A DNA stretch of 33,101 nucleotides from Rhodospirillales bacterium (GTDB lineage: Bacteria > Pseudomonadota > Alphaproteobacteria > BOG-932 > Roseiterribacteraceae): positions 1-33,101 of the forward strand of contig JAQGIE010000024.1 of assembly GCA_028291365.1 (NCBI GenBank), in the 5' to 3' direction. How positions within the stretch are numbered: the first letter of the stretch is position 1; each line of letters begins with the position of its first letter. Below, piece after piece: positions 6,438 to 16,088 of the stretch. The notes under the pieces are model-generated. The model was not told the DNA's origin, searched no databases, and worked only from the letters and a program-made list of their open reading frames with translations. A program made the translations under genes and the position numbers.

Positions 6438-8222
6438 GTGACCAACCTCGCGCTTGCCCAGGGCGATGACGATGCAGCGTTGGTGGCGAATTCCGCCACC
6501 GATCGCCGCTGGATCGCCAACCCGGTCGACGGCAGGCTGGCGCTTGCGATCGCGCAGATGCACGACCTCCCGGATCTCGTCGCACGCGTGCTGGCGGGGC
6601 GCGGCATCGGTCTCGACGCGGTCGAAGCGACGCTCGACCCGACGCTGCGCCGCTTCCTGCCGGATCCGTCGAGCCTCAAGGACATGGATGCCGCCGCGGC
6701 GCGCATCGCGCGGGCGGTAACGCAGAACGAGCGCATCGCGCTGTTCGCCGATTACGACGTCGATGGCGGCACGTCGGCGGCGTTGCTGACGCGCTTTCTG
6801 CGCGCCGTCGGCGCGGATCCGATCGTCTACATTCCCGACCGGATCGACGAAGGCTATGGCCCCAACGCTCCGGCGCTGCGCAGGCTGGCGGAGCAGGGTG
6901 CCAAGCTCGTCGTCACGCTCGATTGCGGCGTCACCGCGCACGATCCGCTCGACGCCGCGAAGGCAGCGGGGCTCGACGTCGTCGTCATCGACCATCACCA
7001 GGTCGAAGCGCAATTGCCGGTGGCGCACGCGGTGGTGAATCCAAACCGCATGGACGAGGACGGATCGCTCGGCCATCTCGCAGCGGTCGGCGTCACCTTC
7101 GTCACCGTCGTCGCGGTCAATCGCGTGCTCCGCAGCGCCGGCTGGTATGCGTCGCGGCCCGAACCGAATCCGATGCAATGGCTCGACCTCGTCGCGCTGG
7201 GCACGGTTTGCGACGTGGTGCCGCTGACCGGCCTCAACCGCGCCTTCGTCGTGCAGGGGCTGAAAGTGATGGCAAGGCGCGGCAATGTCGGGCTTGCCGC
7301 GCTTGCCGACGTGGCGCGCTGCAAGGAGGCGCCCGGCGCCTATCATTGCGGTTTCCTGCTCGGCCCGCGCGTCAATGCCGGCGGTCGCGTCGGCGAAGCC
7401 GGGCTCGGTGCGCGACTGCTGGCGAGCGACGATCCGCTCGAAGCCGCTGAACTCGCGACGCGGCTCGACGTGCATAACGAACAGCGCCGTGCGATCGAAC
7501 AGGCGGTGCTCGACGCGGCGATCGCCGACGTCGAACGCGCGCCGCTTCGTCACCAGGACATGGTGATGGTGGCGGGCGAGGGCTGGCATCCCGGCGTCGT
7601 CGGCATCGTCGCGTCGCGCCTGGTCGAGCGCTATCGCCGGCCCGCCGTCGTGATCGGCCTCTCGGGCGGCGTCGGCAAAGGATCTGGCCGTTCGGTTGCG
7701 GGCGTCGATCTCGGCAGCGCCATCATCGCCGCGCGCCAGTCCGGCCTGCTGCGCGCGGGTGGTGGCCATCGCATGGCGGCGGGGCTCACCGTCGAAGCCG
7801 GCAAGCTTGCCGAGCTTCAAGCGTTCCTCACCACGCGCTGCATCATGAATGACGCGGCCCGCGTGCCGACCTTGAATATCGACGCCACGCTGTCGGCGCG
7901 CGGCGCCACCATCGACCTGGTCAAGCTGCTCGACCGCGTCGGCCCGTACGGGGCCGGTCATGCCGAGCCGCGCTTCGCCTTCATGTCGGCGCAGGCGATC
8001 CGCCCCGAACTGGTCGGCAACGCGCATGTACGCTGCCTGCTGGGGGACATTGCCGGCGGCCGGCTCAAAGCGATCGCGTTCCGCGCCGCCGAGTCCAAGC
8101 TGGGCCAGACTTTGCTCGCGGCGCGCGACGCGCCGCTGCATGTCGCGGGACGTTTGCAGATCGACCGCTGGAACGGCGAGGAACGCGTGCAACTCATCAT
8201 CGACGATGTCGCCCGTGCATAA
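6438..8222 (+). CDS. recJ: Single-stranded-DNA-specific 5'-3' exonuclease RecJ
   Basis: Degrades 5'-ended single strands during RecF-pathway recombination, mismatch and base-excision repair. The protein is 594 aa, typical for RecJ. DHH-family metal motifs are in order: DYDVDG (105-110), DCG (162-164), DHH (185-187) and GTVCDVVPL. The DHHA1 region carries the GGGHRMAAGL motif, and the C-terminal OB-type region ends with an HVAGRLQIDRWNGEERVQLII block. The start is a GTG at 6438 with no strong Shine-Dalgarno. The 3' end overlaps the next gene by 17 nt in another frame, suggesting translational coupling. Confidence 0.97.
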   Translation: MTNLALAQGDDDAALVANSATDRRWIANPVDGRLALAIAQMHDLPDLVARVLAGRGIGLDAVEATLDPTLRRFLPDPSSLKDMDAAAARIARAVTQNERIALFADYDVDGGTSAALLTRFLRAVGADPIVYIPDRIDEGYGPNAPALRRLAEQGAKLVVTLDCGVTAHDPLDAAKAAGLDVVVIDHHQVEAQLPVAHAVVNPNRMDEDGSLGHLAAVGVTFVTVVAVNRVLRSAGWYASRPEPNPMQWLDLVALGTVCDVVPLTGLNRAFVVQGLKVMARRGNVGLAALADVARCKEAPGAYHCGFLLGPRVNAGGRVGEAGLGARLLASDDPLEAAELATRLDVHNEQRRAIEQAVLDAAIADVERAPLRHQDMVMVAGEGWHPGVVGIVASRLVERYRRPAVVIGLSGGVGKGSGRSVAGVDLGSAIIAARQSGLLRAGGGHRMAAGLTVEAGKLAELQAFLTTRCIMNDAARVPTLNIDATLSARGATIDLVKLLDRVGPYGAGHAEPRFAFMSAQAIRPELVGNAHVRCLLGDIAGGRLKAIAFRAAESKLGQTLLAARDAPLHVAGRLQIDRWNGEERVQLIIDDVARA

Positions 8223-8676
8223 GTTCGTGGTGGTGGCGCTGCTCGCGGCGATGCCGGCGATGGCGCAGCAGACCGTGACCGTCGACCAGAGCGCCTGCCG
8301 CGTCGCGACGCGGCACGTTCCGGCCGCCGATGTCGAATACAAACCCGGCCGCGACGTCGTGAACGGCAAGCCGGTGGCGCCCGCCGACATCTCGCCGCCG
8401 CTGCAGCTGCCCAAAAGCTTCGCGATCGTCATCGCGGTCGACGTCGCCAAGAAGCTGCAGTCGCTGCAGGCCGGAAGCACCACCACGGCCGCGTCCAGCG
8501 CGCAGGCGACCGCGAACCCGAACCAGTACGGGCTGCCGCCCGGCGGCGAGGCCAAGGCCTATCTCGGCGTGGTCACGGTCGAGGGCGACCGGCTGTCCTT
8601 CAACGGCCAGCCTTTGACCGACGACCTCGAGAACGAATTCGCCGCACTCTGCCGTGGCTGGCGGCCGGGCCGCTGA
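8206..8676 (+). CDS. Small exported protein of unknown function
   Basis: I do not recognise a family. The 156-aa product starts with a short basic end and hydrophobic core ([16 protein letters not shown]), predicting Sec export with cleavage after Ala20 (AMA before QQTV). The mature part has exactly two cysteines, Cys31 and Cys149, near its two ends, which could form a disulfide in the periplasm. It also has a flexible Ser/Thr/Ala-rich middle (about 90-105) and a C-terminal [19 protein letters not shown] segment. The ATG at 8206 lies inside recJ (17-nt overlap); a GTG at 8215 is an alternative. The frame is supported by the signal peptide and by codon positions rich in G/C at the third base. 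The neighbours recJ and proS give no functional hint. Confidence 0.75.
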   Translation: MSPVHKFVVVALLAAMPAMAQQTVTVDQSACRVATRHVPAADVEYKPGRDVVNGKPVAPADISPPLQLPKSFAIVIAVDVAKKLQSLQAGSTTTAASSAQATANPNQYGLPPGGEAKAYLGVVTVEGDRLSFNGQPLTDDLENEFAALCRGWRPGR

Positions 8677-8748
8677 GTCCCCGAGCGTTTCGCCGCAGGC
8701 GAATACGCGCCGGTCCGCGGGCAGCGCGGGCGTACAGCGAAAGCCGAC

Positions 8749-8781
8749 TAGAGGCGTTTCCGGAAAACGGAAACGTCTCTA
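8749..8781. repeat. Long inverted repeat ahead of proS
   Basis: The 13-nt arm TAGAGGCGTTTCC (8749-8761) pairs with 8769-8781 across a 7-nt loop, with a single G-T wobble position. It has no T-run. Its layout (TAGAG...GTTTCC...GGAAAC...CTCTA) matches the hairpin at 568-603 and resembles intergenic palindromes abundant in some alphaproteobacterial genomes. It sits 14 nt ahead of the proS start, so it would fall in the proS leader if transcription begins upstream. Confidence 0.65.
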
Positions 8782-8794
8782 CAAGTGGCGCCCC

Positions 8795-10096
8795 ATGCGC
8801 CTCTCCCAATATTTCCTTCCGACGCTCAAAGAGACCCCGTCCGACGCCCAGATCGTCAGCCACCGGCTGATGCTGCGTGCCGGCATGATCCGGCAGATGT
8901 CGGCCGGCATCTATGCCTGGCTGCCGCTGGGCTACCGGGTGCTCAAGAAGATCGAGAACATCGTCCGTGCCGAGCAGGATCGCTTCGGCGCCATCGAGAT
9001 GCTGATGCCGACCATCCAGTCGGCCGATCTGTGGCGCGAGAGCGGGCGCTACGACGCCTACGGTCCCGAGATGCTGCGCATCAAGGATCGGCACGATCGC
9101 GACATGCTGTTCGGGCCCACCAACGAGGAGATGATCACCGACATCTTCAAGCGCGAGGTGAAGTCCTACAAGGAACTTCCCAAGCTGCTCTATCACATTC
9201 AGTGGAAGTTCCGGGACGAGGTGCGGCCGCGCTTCGGCCTGATGCGCGGGCGCGAGTTTCTGATGAAGGACACCTACTCGTTCGACATCGACGAAGCCGC
9301 CGCGCGACGCAGCTACCAGAAGATGTTCGCGGCCTATCTCTCGACCTTCGCGCGCCTCGGCCTCAAGGCGATTCCGGTGCGCGCCGACACGGGTCCGATC
9401 GGCGGCGATCTCAGCCATGAATTCCACATTCTCGCCGAGACCGGCGAAAGCCAGCTCTATGCCGATCCGAAACTGTTCGAGATCGACATGAAGGCGGTCG
9501 GCCCCGATGACGATCTGGCCGGCTTCATGGATCGCATCACCTCCTATTACGCCGCCGCCGACGAGCTGCACGATCCAGCCAAGGCGCCGGCCGAGCTCGT
9601 CACCAGGCGCGGCATCGAAGTCGGGCATATCTTCTATTTCGGCACCAAATACTCGGCCTCGATGGGCGCACAGGTTGCCGGTCCCGACGGCACGCCGGTG
9701 CATGTCGAAATGGGCAGCTACGGCATCGGCGTGTCGCGCCTCGCCGCCGGCATCATCGAAGCCAGCCACGACGACGCCGGCATCATCTGGCCGGACGAGG
9801 TCGCGCCGTTCCGCGTCGGCCTGGTCAATCTCAAGAGCGGCGACGCCAAGACCGATACGGCGTGCAACGATCTCTACGCCAAGCTGCAGGGCAGCGGTGT
9901 CGAGACGCTGTACGACGATCGCGACGAACGCGCCGGCGCCAAGTTTGCCGACATGGATCTGATCGGTCTTCCGTGGCAGGCGATCGTCGGTCCCAGAGGC
10001 GTCGACAAGGGCGTGGTCGAGCTGAAGCGTCGTGCGACCGGCGAGCGGCACGAAGTCTCGGTCGACGACGCGCTCGCCACCATCGCGCGCGGCTGA
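8795..10096 (+). CDS. proS: Prolyl-tRNA synthetase, short alphaproteobacterial type
   Basis: A class II aminoacyl-tRNA synthetase that charges tRNA-Pro with proline in the cytoplasm. The predicted protein is 433 aa. It lacks the YbaK-like editing insertion found in the ~570-aa E. coli enzyme, as is usual for alphaproteobacteria, so proofreading of Ala-tRNA-Pro would need a separate protein. Family landmarks are [16 protein letters not shown] (motif 1 area), [21 protein letters not shown] (motif 2), the [17 protein letters not shown] block (motif 3) and an anticodon-binding domain from about residue 330. The start [15 protein letters not shown] at 8795 is the family's usual N-terminus; no strong Shine-Dalgarno is seen. 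lolC follows after 6 nt. Confidence 0.97.
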   Translation: MRLSQYFLPTLKETPSDAQIVSHRLMLRAGMIRQMSAGIYAWLPLGYRVLKKIENIVRAEQDRFGAIEMLMPTIQSADLWRESGRYDAYGPEMLRIKDRHDRDMLFGPTNEEMITDIFKREVKSYKELPKLLYHIQWKFRDEVRPRFGLMRGREFLMKDTYSFDIDEAAARRSYQKMFAAYLSTFARLGLKAIPVRADTGPIGGDLSHEFHILAETGESQLYADPKLFEIDMKAVGPDDDLAGFMDRITSYYAAADELHDPAKAPAELVTRRGIEVGHIFYFGTKYSASMGAQVAGPDGTPVHVEMGSYGIGVSRLAAGIIEASHDDAGIIWPDEVAPFRVGLVNLKSGDAKTDTACNDLYAKLQGSGVETLYDDRDERAGAKFADMDLIGLPWQAIVGPRGVDKGVVELKRRATGERHEVSVDDALATIARG

Positions 10097-10102
10097 TCGC
10101 AC

Positions 10103-11350
10103 ATGTTCAATCCGTTCGAGCGCATGGTCGCGGCACGTTATCTGCGCGCGCGGCGCCAGGAAGGTTTCATCTCGGTCATTGCGGGCTTCTCCCTGCTCGG
10201 CATCGCGCTGGGCGTGGCGACGCTGATCATCGTAATGGCGGTGATGAACGGATTCCGCACCGAGCTGCTGAGCCGCCTGCTCGGCATCGAAGGCCACGTG
10301 AACGTCTATGCTTCGCAGCGCGGCCTGACCGATTACGAAGACCTGATCCGGAAGATCAAGCTCGTGCCCGGCGTCGTCGACGTCGTGCCGCTGACCGAAG
10401 GGCAGGGGCTGGTCCAGGCCAACGGCGTCACCAGCGGCGGTGTCGTGCGCGGACTGAAGAGCGAAGATTTCGCGCGTTCGCCGATGGCGCAGCGAATCGT
10501 TGCGGGCGACGCGGCCAAATTCGACGGCGACGATGACGGTATCGCGATCGGCGCCCGTCTCGCCGAATCCTTCCGCCTCAAGCCCGGCGACAAAGTCACT
10601 TTCACCAGCCCGACCACGTCCTCGACGCCGTTCGGTTCGGTGCCGAAGCAGAAAAGCTTCACCGTCGCCGCGATTTTCGATCTCGGCATGTACGAGTATG
10701 ACAGCAGCTTCATCTTCATTCCGATGGAGATCGCCCAGGCGCTGTTCGGCACCGGGCAGGGCGTCACCACCCTCGAAGTGCGCGTCGCCAAGCCCGAAGC
10801 CGACATCACCGGCCAGCGTCTGGCGATTTCGGAAGCGGTCGGTCCGGGGCTTCGCGTGCGCGACTGGCAGCAGAACCGCGCCAGCTTCTTTCAGGCGATC
10901 GATGTCGAGCGCCACGTGATGTTCCTGATCCTGTCGCTGATCATCATGGTCGCGGCCTTCAACATCATCTCGTCGATGATCATGCTGGTGAAGGACAAGG
11001 GCCGCGACATTGCGATCCTGCGCACGATGGGCGCGACCCAGGGCACCATCCTGCGCGTGTTCTTCCTCACCGGCGCCTCGATCGGCGTGCTGGGGACCGC
11101 GCTTGGCTTCCTGCTCGGCGTCGTGTTCTGCCGCAACATCGAGGGCATTCGTCACCTGCTCGAGCGGCTGACCGGCACCAACGTGTTCAATCCCGAGATC
11201 TACTTTCTGTCGAAACTGCCCGCGATCATCGAATGGGGCGAGGTCGGCCAGGTGGTCGCGATGGGGATCGGGTTGAGCTTCCTCGCCACCATCTATCCGG
11301 CTTGGCGCGCAGCGCGCCTCGATCCGGTGGAGGCGCTTCGCTATGAGTGA
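10103..11350 (+). CDS. lolC: Lipoprotein-releasing ABC transporter permease LolC/LolE
   Basis: Inner-membrane permease that, with LolD, extracts mature outer-membrane lipoproteins and hands them to LolA. The protein has 415 aa with the FtsX/MacB topology. One N-terminal transmembrane helix (about 23-48, [22 protein letters not shown]) is followed by a large periplasmic domain and three C-terminal helices. The last region ends with [20 protein letters not shown], the diagnostic FtsX-family tail. Only one permease gene is present, so a homodimeric LolC/E-type complex (often termed LolF) is likely rather than a LolCE heterodimer. The stop overlaps the lolD start by 8 nt, indicating translational coupling. 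Confidence 0.95.
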   Translation: MFNPFERMVAARYLRARRQEGFISVIAGFSLLGIALGVATLIIVMAVMNGFRTELLSRLLGIEGHVNVYASQRGLTDYEDLIRKIKLVPGVVDVVPLTEGQGLVQANGVTSGGVVRGLKSEDFARSPMAQRIVAGDAAKFDGDDDGIAIGARLAESFRLKPGDKVTFTSPTTSSTPFGSVPKQKSFTVAAIFDLGMYEYDSSFIFIPMEIAQALFGTGQGVTTLEVRVAKPEADITGQRLAISEAVGPGLRVRDWQQNRASFFQAIDVERHVMFLILSLIIMVAAFNIISSMIMLVKDKGRDIAILRTMGATQGTILRVFFLTGASIGVLGTALGFLLGVVFCRNIEGIRHLLERLTGTNVFNPEIYFLSKLPAIIEWGEVGQVVAMGIGLSFLATIYPAWRAARLDPVEALRYE

Positions 11351-12023
11351 GACGCGGCTCGAACTGCGTGACGTGACGCGCACTTTCGAACAGGCCGGCG
11401 AGCGGCTCGAAGTGTTGCGCGGCGTCAATTTTTCGATTCGCCCGGGCGAGCTGGTGGCGCTGGTCGGTCCGTCGGGCGCCGGCAAGTCGACCTTGCTGCA
11501 TGTCGCCGGCCTGCTCGAGGCGCCGACCTCGGGAACCGTCCTGGTCAACGGCGAAGTCGCGGGCGATCTCGACGATGCGGCGCGCACCGCGTTGCGCCGG
11601 CGCACGATCGGCTTCGTCTATCAGTTCCATCACCTGCTGCCGGAATTCTCGGCACTCGAGAACGTCATCATTCCGCAGATGCTGAACGGACGTTCGAAAA
11701 GCGAGGCCGCGGCACGGGCGCAGTCGCTGCTCGACCGCGTCGGCATGGGCCCTCGCACGACGCACCGTCCGGCGCGGCTGTCGGGCGGCGAACAGCAACG
11801 CGTCGCGATCGTGCGCGCGCTCGCCAACGAACCGGCGCTGCTGCTGGCCGACGAACCCACCGGAAATCTCGATCCGCACACCGCCGACGACGCCTTCGCG
11901 ATGCTGACCGACCTGGTGCGCTCGACCGGCGTCGGCGCATTGATCGCAACCCATAATTACGACCTCGCCGGACGCATGGACCGCGTCCTTCGGCTTCAGG
12001 ACGGAAAAGTCGAATCGGCATAG
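11343..12023 (+). CDS. lolD: Lipoprotein-releasing system ATP-binding protein LolD
   Basis: ATPase that drives lipoprotein release by the LolC-type permease at the inner membrane. The protein has 226 aa. Walker A is GPSGAGKST (42-50), the Q-loop is [11 protein letters not shown] (from 92), the ABC signature is LSGGEQQR (146-153), Walker B is LLLADE (166-171), and a switch His lies in [15 protein letters not shown] after the Q-loop is characteristic of LolD. It overlaps lolC by 8 nt and precedes dnaE by 13 nt. Confidence 0.97.
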   Translation: MSETRLELRDVTRTFEQAGERLEVLRGVNFSIRPGELVALVGPSGAGKSTLLHVAGLLEAPTSGTVLVNGEVAGDLDDAARTALRRRTIGFVYQFHHLLPEFSALENVIIPQMLNGRSKSEAAARAQSLLDRVGMGPRTTHRPARLSGGEQQRVAIVRALANEPALLLADEPTGNLDPHTADDAFAMLTDLVRSTGVGALIATHNYDLAGRMDRVLRLQDGKVESA

Positions 12024-12036
12024 GAGTCTTGCCGCC

Positions 12037-15000
12037 ATGCCGCACGCAGATTTCGTCCATCTCCGCGTCCACAGCGCGTATTCGCTGTCGGAAGGCGCCA
12101 TCAAGATCAAAAAGCTGGTCGATCTCTGCAAGAAGCAGAGCATGCCGGCGGTCGCGGTCACCGACAGCGGCAACATGTTCGGCGCGCTCGAATTCGCCGA
12201 CGCGGCCGCTGCTGCCGGCGTCCAGCCGATCATCGGGACGCAGATCGGCCTGTCGCGTCCGGCGCCTCGCGGCGGCCAGCGTCCGCTGCCCGAGCCGATC
12301 GTGCTGCTGGCGCAGAACCACGCCGGCTACCGCAACCTGATGAAGCTGGTGAGCCAGGCCTGGATCGAGTCCGGGGCCGGCGAGCAGCCGCAGATTGCGA
12401 TCACGACGTTGGCGCAGCACGCCGATGGCGTGATCTGCCTGACCGGCGGCGCGCACGGTCCGGTCGGCAAGCGGTTGTTGGAGGGGCAGCTCGAAGCGGC
12501 TTCCGAAACACTCGCAGCGCTCGCGGCGGCATTTCCGGGCCGTTGCTATGTCGAGCTGCAACGGCACGACATCGACGACGAACGCCGCACTGAAGCCGGG
12601 CTGGTCGATCTCGCCTACGCGCTGGATCTGCCGCTGGTGGCGACCAATGAATGTTTCTTCGCCGACGACGGCATGTACGAGGCGCACGACGCGCTGCTGT
12701 GCATCGCCGAGGGCCGCTACGTCATCGAAGAAGATCGCCGGCGCGTCACGCCCGACCATCGTTTCAAGAGCGCCGCCGAAATGCGCGCCCTGTTTGCCGA
12801 TCTGCCCGAAGCGGTCGACAACACGCTGGTCATCGCGCGCCGCTGTTCATTCCTGCTGAAGGCGATCAAGCCGCTGCTGCCGGTGTTCGATGCCGGCGAC
12901 GAAGCGGCGGCGCTGCGCGAAAAGGCGCGCGCAGGATTGGCGCTGCGCCTGGAAGCGGCAAAGATCGAGGACGAGGCGGCGCAACGCCCCTATTGGGAGC
13001 GGCTCGACTTCGAACTGAACGTCATCGCGGGGATGAAATTCCCCGGCTACTTCCTGATCGTCGCCGACTTTATCCAATGGGCGAAGTCGCAGAACATTCC
13101 GGTCGGTCCGGGCCGCGGTTCGGGTGCCGGTTCGGTGGTGGCCTGGGCACTCACCATCACCGACCTGGACCCGCTGCGGTTCGGGCTGCTGTTCGAGCGG
13201 TTTCTCAACCCCGAACGCGTGTCGATGCCCGACTTCGACATCGACTTCTGCCAGGATCGCCGCGACGAGGTGATCCAGTATGTGCGCCGGCGCTATGGCG
13301 AGGACCGCGTCGCGCAGATCATCACCTTCGGCAAGCTGCAGGCGCGCGCAGTGCTGCGCGACGTCGGCCGTGTGCTGCAGATGCCGTTCGGCCAGGTCGA
13401 CAAGCTCACCAAGCTGGTGCCGAACAACCCGGCCAGTCCGGTGACGCTCGAACAGGCGATCGCGGGCGAGCCGATGTTGCAGGCGATGCGCGACACCGAC
13501 GAGAGCGTCGGCAAGCTGATCGATCTCGCGCTCAAGCTCGAGGGCCTCTACCGCCACGCCTCGACGCACGCCGCCGGTGTCGTCATCGGCGATCGTCCGC
13601 TGGACGAGCTGGTGCCGCTCTACAAAGATCCCAAGAGCGACATGCTCGTCACCCAGTTCAACATGAAATGGGTCGAGCAGGCGGGGCTGGTGAAGTTCGA
13701 CTTCCTCGGCCTCACCACGTTGACCGTGCTGGAAAAAGCGGTCGAGCTGATCGAGCGCGGCGGTGGACCGCGGCTCGACCTGACCAACCTGCCGCTCGAC
13801 GACGCCAAGTCTTATCATCTGCTGTCGCGGGCCGAGACGACGGGCGTGTTCCAGCTGGAAAGTTCGGGCATGCGCGACGTGCTGCGCCGCATGAAGCCCG
13901 ACCGGTTCGAGGACATCATCGCGCTCGTCGCGCTGTACCGTCCCGGCCCGATGGACAACATCCCGCGCTACATCGCGGTGAAGAACGGCGAGGAGAAGCC
14001 CGACTACCTGCACCCGACCCTGGAGCCGATCCTGGCCGAGACGTTCGGCATCATGATCTACCAGGAACAGGTGATGCAGATCGCGCAGGTCCTGTCGGGC
14101 TATTCGCTCGGGGACGCCGACCTGCTGCGCCGCGCGATGGGCAAGAAGATCCAGAGCGAAATGGACGCGCAGCGCGCGCGCTTCATCGAAGGCGCCAAGA
14201 AGACCAACAATGTCGACGCGCAACAGGCGAGCGAGATCTTCGATCTGGTCGACAAATTCGCCGGCTACGGGTTCAACAAGAGCCACGCCGCCGCCTACGC
14301 GCTGGTCGCCTACCAGACCGCCTATGTGAAGGCCAATTTCCCGGTCGAATTCCTCGCCGCGTCGATGACCTATTCGATGGCCAACACCGACAAGCTCGGC
14401 GTCTATCGCCAGGAGCTCGACCGGATGGGGCTCAAGCTGCTGCCGCCCGACGTCAATCGTTCGCTGCCCGATTTCGCGGTCGAGGAACATGAAGGCGCCA
14501 AGGCCGTGCGCTATGCGCTGGCCGCGGTCAAAGGCGTCGGCGTTCCCGCCATGCATGCGCTGGTCGACGCGCGCGGCACTGAAAAATTCAAGGATCCGTT
14601 CGACGTGGTGCGCCGCGTCGATCCCAAGGCACTGTCGAAACGTCAGCTCGAAAGCCTGATCTATGCCGGCGCGTTCGACACGCTGGAGCGCAACCGTCAC
14701 CGCCTGTTCGAAGTCGCCGACGTGCTGCTGCGTTTCGGCCAGTCGGTCGCCGCGGAGCGTGACAGCGGACAAGTGTCGCTGTTCGGCGGCGCCGGTCCGG
14801 CGCTCGCCGCGCCGCCGCTGCCCAACGTCGCCGACTGGGATCAGATGGAGCGGCTGCGCCACGAATTCGAAGCGATCGGATTCTGCCTCTCGGCGCATCC
14901 GCTGGATTCGTTTCAGAAGGCACTGGCGCGGCTTGGCGTGGTCAAATGGAGCGAGCTGCCGGCGCGTATCGCGCGCGGCGGCGCCACGCGCTACCGCATG

Positions 15001-15468
15001 GCCGGCGTCGTGGTCGGCAAGCAGGAACGCACCTCGGCCAAGGGCAACCGTTTCGCCTTCGTGCAGCTGTCCGACACGACCGGCGTGTTCGAAGCGGTGA
15101 TGTTCAGCGAAGTTCTGTCGGCCAATCGCGACAAGCTCGTGGTCGGAACACCGCTGGTGTTGTTCGCCGACGCGACGATGCAGGGCGAAGAAGTACGGCT
15201 GACGATCCAGTCGATCGAGCCGCTCGAACAGGCGGCGGCGACCGCAGCAGCGGGGCTGGAAGTATTCCTGCGCGGACCAGAGCCGGTCGACGCGTTGCAG
15301 AAGCAGCTCGTGTCGATCGGGAAGGGGCGCGGCCAGATCTTCGTCGTCGTGCCGATCGAAGGACAGCGCGAAGTGCGCGTGCAATTGCCCGGCACGTTCG
15401 CCTTCACCGCAAAGGATCGCGGCGCGATCAAATCCATGCCGGGCATCATCGACGTCCACGATCTGTGA
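12037..15468 (+). CDS. dnaE: DNA polymerase III alpha subunit
   Basis: Catalytic subunit of the replicative polymerase. The protein has 1143 aa. The N-terminal PHP domain (FVHLRVHSAYSLSEG) keeps the HLRVH form seen in E. coli rather than the metal-rich HLHVH. It also has TDSGN where active PHP domains have TDHGN, so the PHP domain is probably not a nuclease and proofreading should come from a separate DnaQ. The polymerase aspartates are Asp401 and Asp403 (PDFDIDF) and Asp555 (VKFDFLG), at the same numbers as in the E. coli enzyme. A helix-hairpin-helix region follows, then an OB fold (YRMAGVVVGKQERTSAKGNR). The start is 13 nt after lolD, and the stop shares bases with the next GTG start. Confidence 0.98.
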   Translation: MPHADFVHLRVHSAYSLSEGAIKIKKLVDLCKKQSMPAVAVTDSGNMFGALEFADAAAAAGVQPIIGTQIGLSRPAPRGGQRPLPEPIVLLAQNHAGYRNLMKLVSQAWIESGAGEQPQIAITTLAQHADGVICLTGGAHGPVGKRLLEGQLEAASETLAALAAAFPGRCYVELQRHDIDDERRTEAGLVDLAYALDLPLVATNECFFADDGMYEAHDALLCIAEGRYVIEEDRRRVTPDHRFKSAAEMRALFADLPEAVDNTLVIARRCSFLLKAIKPLLPVFDAGDEAAALREKARAGLALRLEAAKIEDEAAQRPYWERLDFELNVIAGMKFPGYFLIVADFIQWAKSQNIPVGPGRGSGAGSVVAWALTITDLDPLRFGLLFERFLNPERVSMPDFDIDFCQDRRDEVIQYVRRRYGEDRVAQIITFGKLQARAVLRDVGRVLQMPFGQVDKLTKLVPNNPASPVTLEQAIAGEPMLQAMRDTDESVGKLIDLALKLEGLYRHASTHAAGVVIGDRPLDELVPLYKDPKSDMLVTQFNMKWVEQAGLVKFDFLGLTTLTVLEKAVELIERGGGPRLDLTNLPLDDAKSYHLLSRAETTGVFQLESSGMRDVLRRMKPDRFEDIIALVALYRPGPMDNIPRYIAVKNGEEKPDYLHPTLEPILAETFGIMIYQEQVMQIAQVLSGYSLGDADLLRRAMGKKIQSEMDAQRARFIEGAKKTNNVDAQQASEIFDLVDKFAGYGFNKSHAAAYALVAYQTAYVKANFPVEFLAASMTYSMANTDKLGVYRQELDRMGLKLLPPDVNRSLPDFAVEEHEGAKAVRYALAAVKGVGVPAMHALVDARGTEKFKDPFDVVRRVDPKALSKRQLESLIYAGAFDTLERNRHRLFEVADVLLRFGQSVAAERDSGQVSLFGGAGPALAAPPLPNVADWDQMERLRHEFEAIGFCLSAHPLDSFQKALARLGVVKWSELPARIARGGATRYRMAGVVVGKQERTSAKGNRFAFVQLSDTTGVFEAVMFSEVLSANRDKLVVGTPLVLFADATMQGEEVRLTIQSIEPLEQAAATAAAGLEVFLRGPEPVDALQKQLVSIGKGRGQIFVVVPIEGQREVRVQLPGTFAFTAKDRGAIKSMPGIIDVHDL

Positions 15469-16088
15469 CCATCCAACTCGCGGCGATTCTTCCTTACATG
15501 TTGGCTCTGTTCGTCGCGGCGGCTTCGCCGGGACCGAACGTGGCCGCGATCGTGTCGTGCGGCATCGCGCGCGGGTTTCCGTCGGCGGCCGCCTTGGCGC
15601 TCGGCGTCGTCGTTTGCGACGTGTGCTGGGTGATGCTGGTGGTGGCCGGCCTGTCGCTGCTGGCGCAGCAGCTGGGCCCGGTGTTCCTGGCGGTGAAAAT
15701 CGTCGGCGGGCTCTACCTCGCCTGGCTCGGCTTCAAGATGTGGCGGGCGCCCGTCGAGGCGCCGTCGCTGGTGCCGCCGCCGATCGATGCGCGTGGCCTG
15801 ACGCGCCAGTTCCTGCTCGGCTTCGGCCTCACGCTCGCCAATCCCAAGGCGATCCTGTTCCACGCCGGCGTGATGCCGACCTTGCTCGATCTCGAGCGCG
15901 CGACCCTGCCGGACGCGCTGGTCCTGGCGGCGGTGGTGACGGTGACGGTCGGGACCGTGCACCTGACCTATGCCCGCATGTCCTCGAAAGCCCGGCTGTT
16001 CCTGGGCGACCCGCGGCGGCTGCGGCTGGTCAATCGCGTCGCCGGTACCGTGATGATCGGTACCGGCGCGCTGGTTCTGCTGCGTTAG
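15465..16088 (+). CDS. LysE/RhtB-family amino-acid or metabolite exporter
   Basis: Integral inner-membrane protein of 207 aa with about six hydrophobic segments. The LysE family start is clear: ILPYMLALFVAAASPGPNVA includes the conserved SPGPN motif. GLTLANPKAILFHAGVMPT is the second typical block, and VNRVAGTVMIGTGALVLL is the C-terminal helix. Family members export amino acids such as lysine, threonine or homoserine lactone; the substrate here is unknown. The GTG at 15465 overlaps the dnaE TGA by 4 nt (GTGA), so translation is probably coupled. The TAG stop overlaps the stop of the convergent lipoprotein gene. Confidence 0.93.
   Translation: MTIQLAAILPYMLALFVAAASPGPNVAAIVSCGIARGFPSAAALALGVVVCDVCWVMLVVAGLSLLAQQLGPVFLAVKIVGGLYLAWLGFKMWRAPVEAPSLVPPPIDARGLTRQFLLGFGLTLANPKAILFHAGVMPTLLDLERATLPDALVLAAVVTVTVGTVHLTYARMSSKARLFLGDPRRLRLVNRVAGTVMIGTGALVLLR

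Noticed and set aside
8600-11605. A 1001-codon open frame on the minus strand across proS and lolC
   Set aside because: It is antisense to two clear genes and its product is an Arg/Asp/His/Gly-rich string without domains. High-GC third positions suppress stops in the opposite frame; the same explains long antisense frames at 6210-8555, 12847-15459, 23706-25949, 16842-18632 and 5312-6322.
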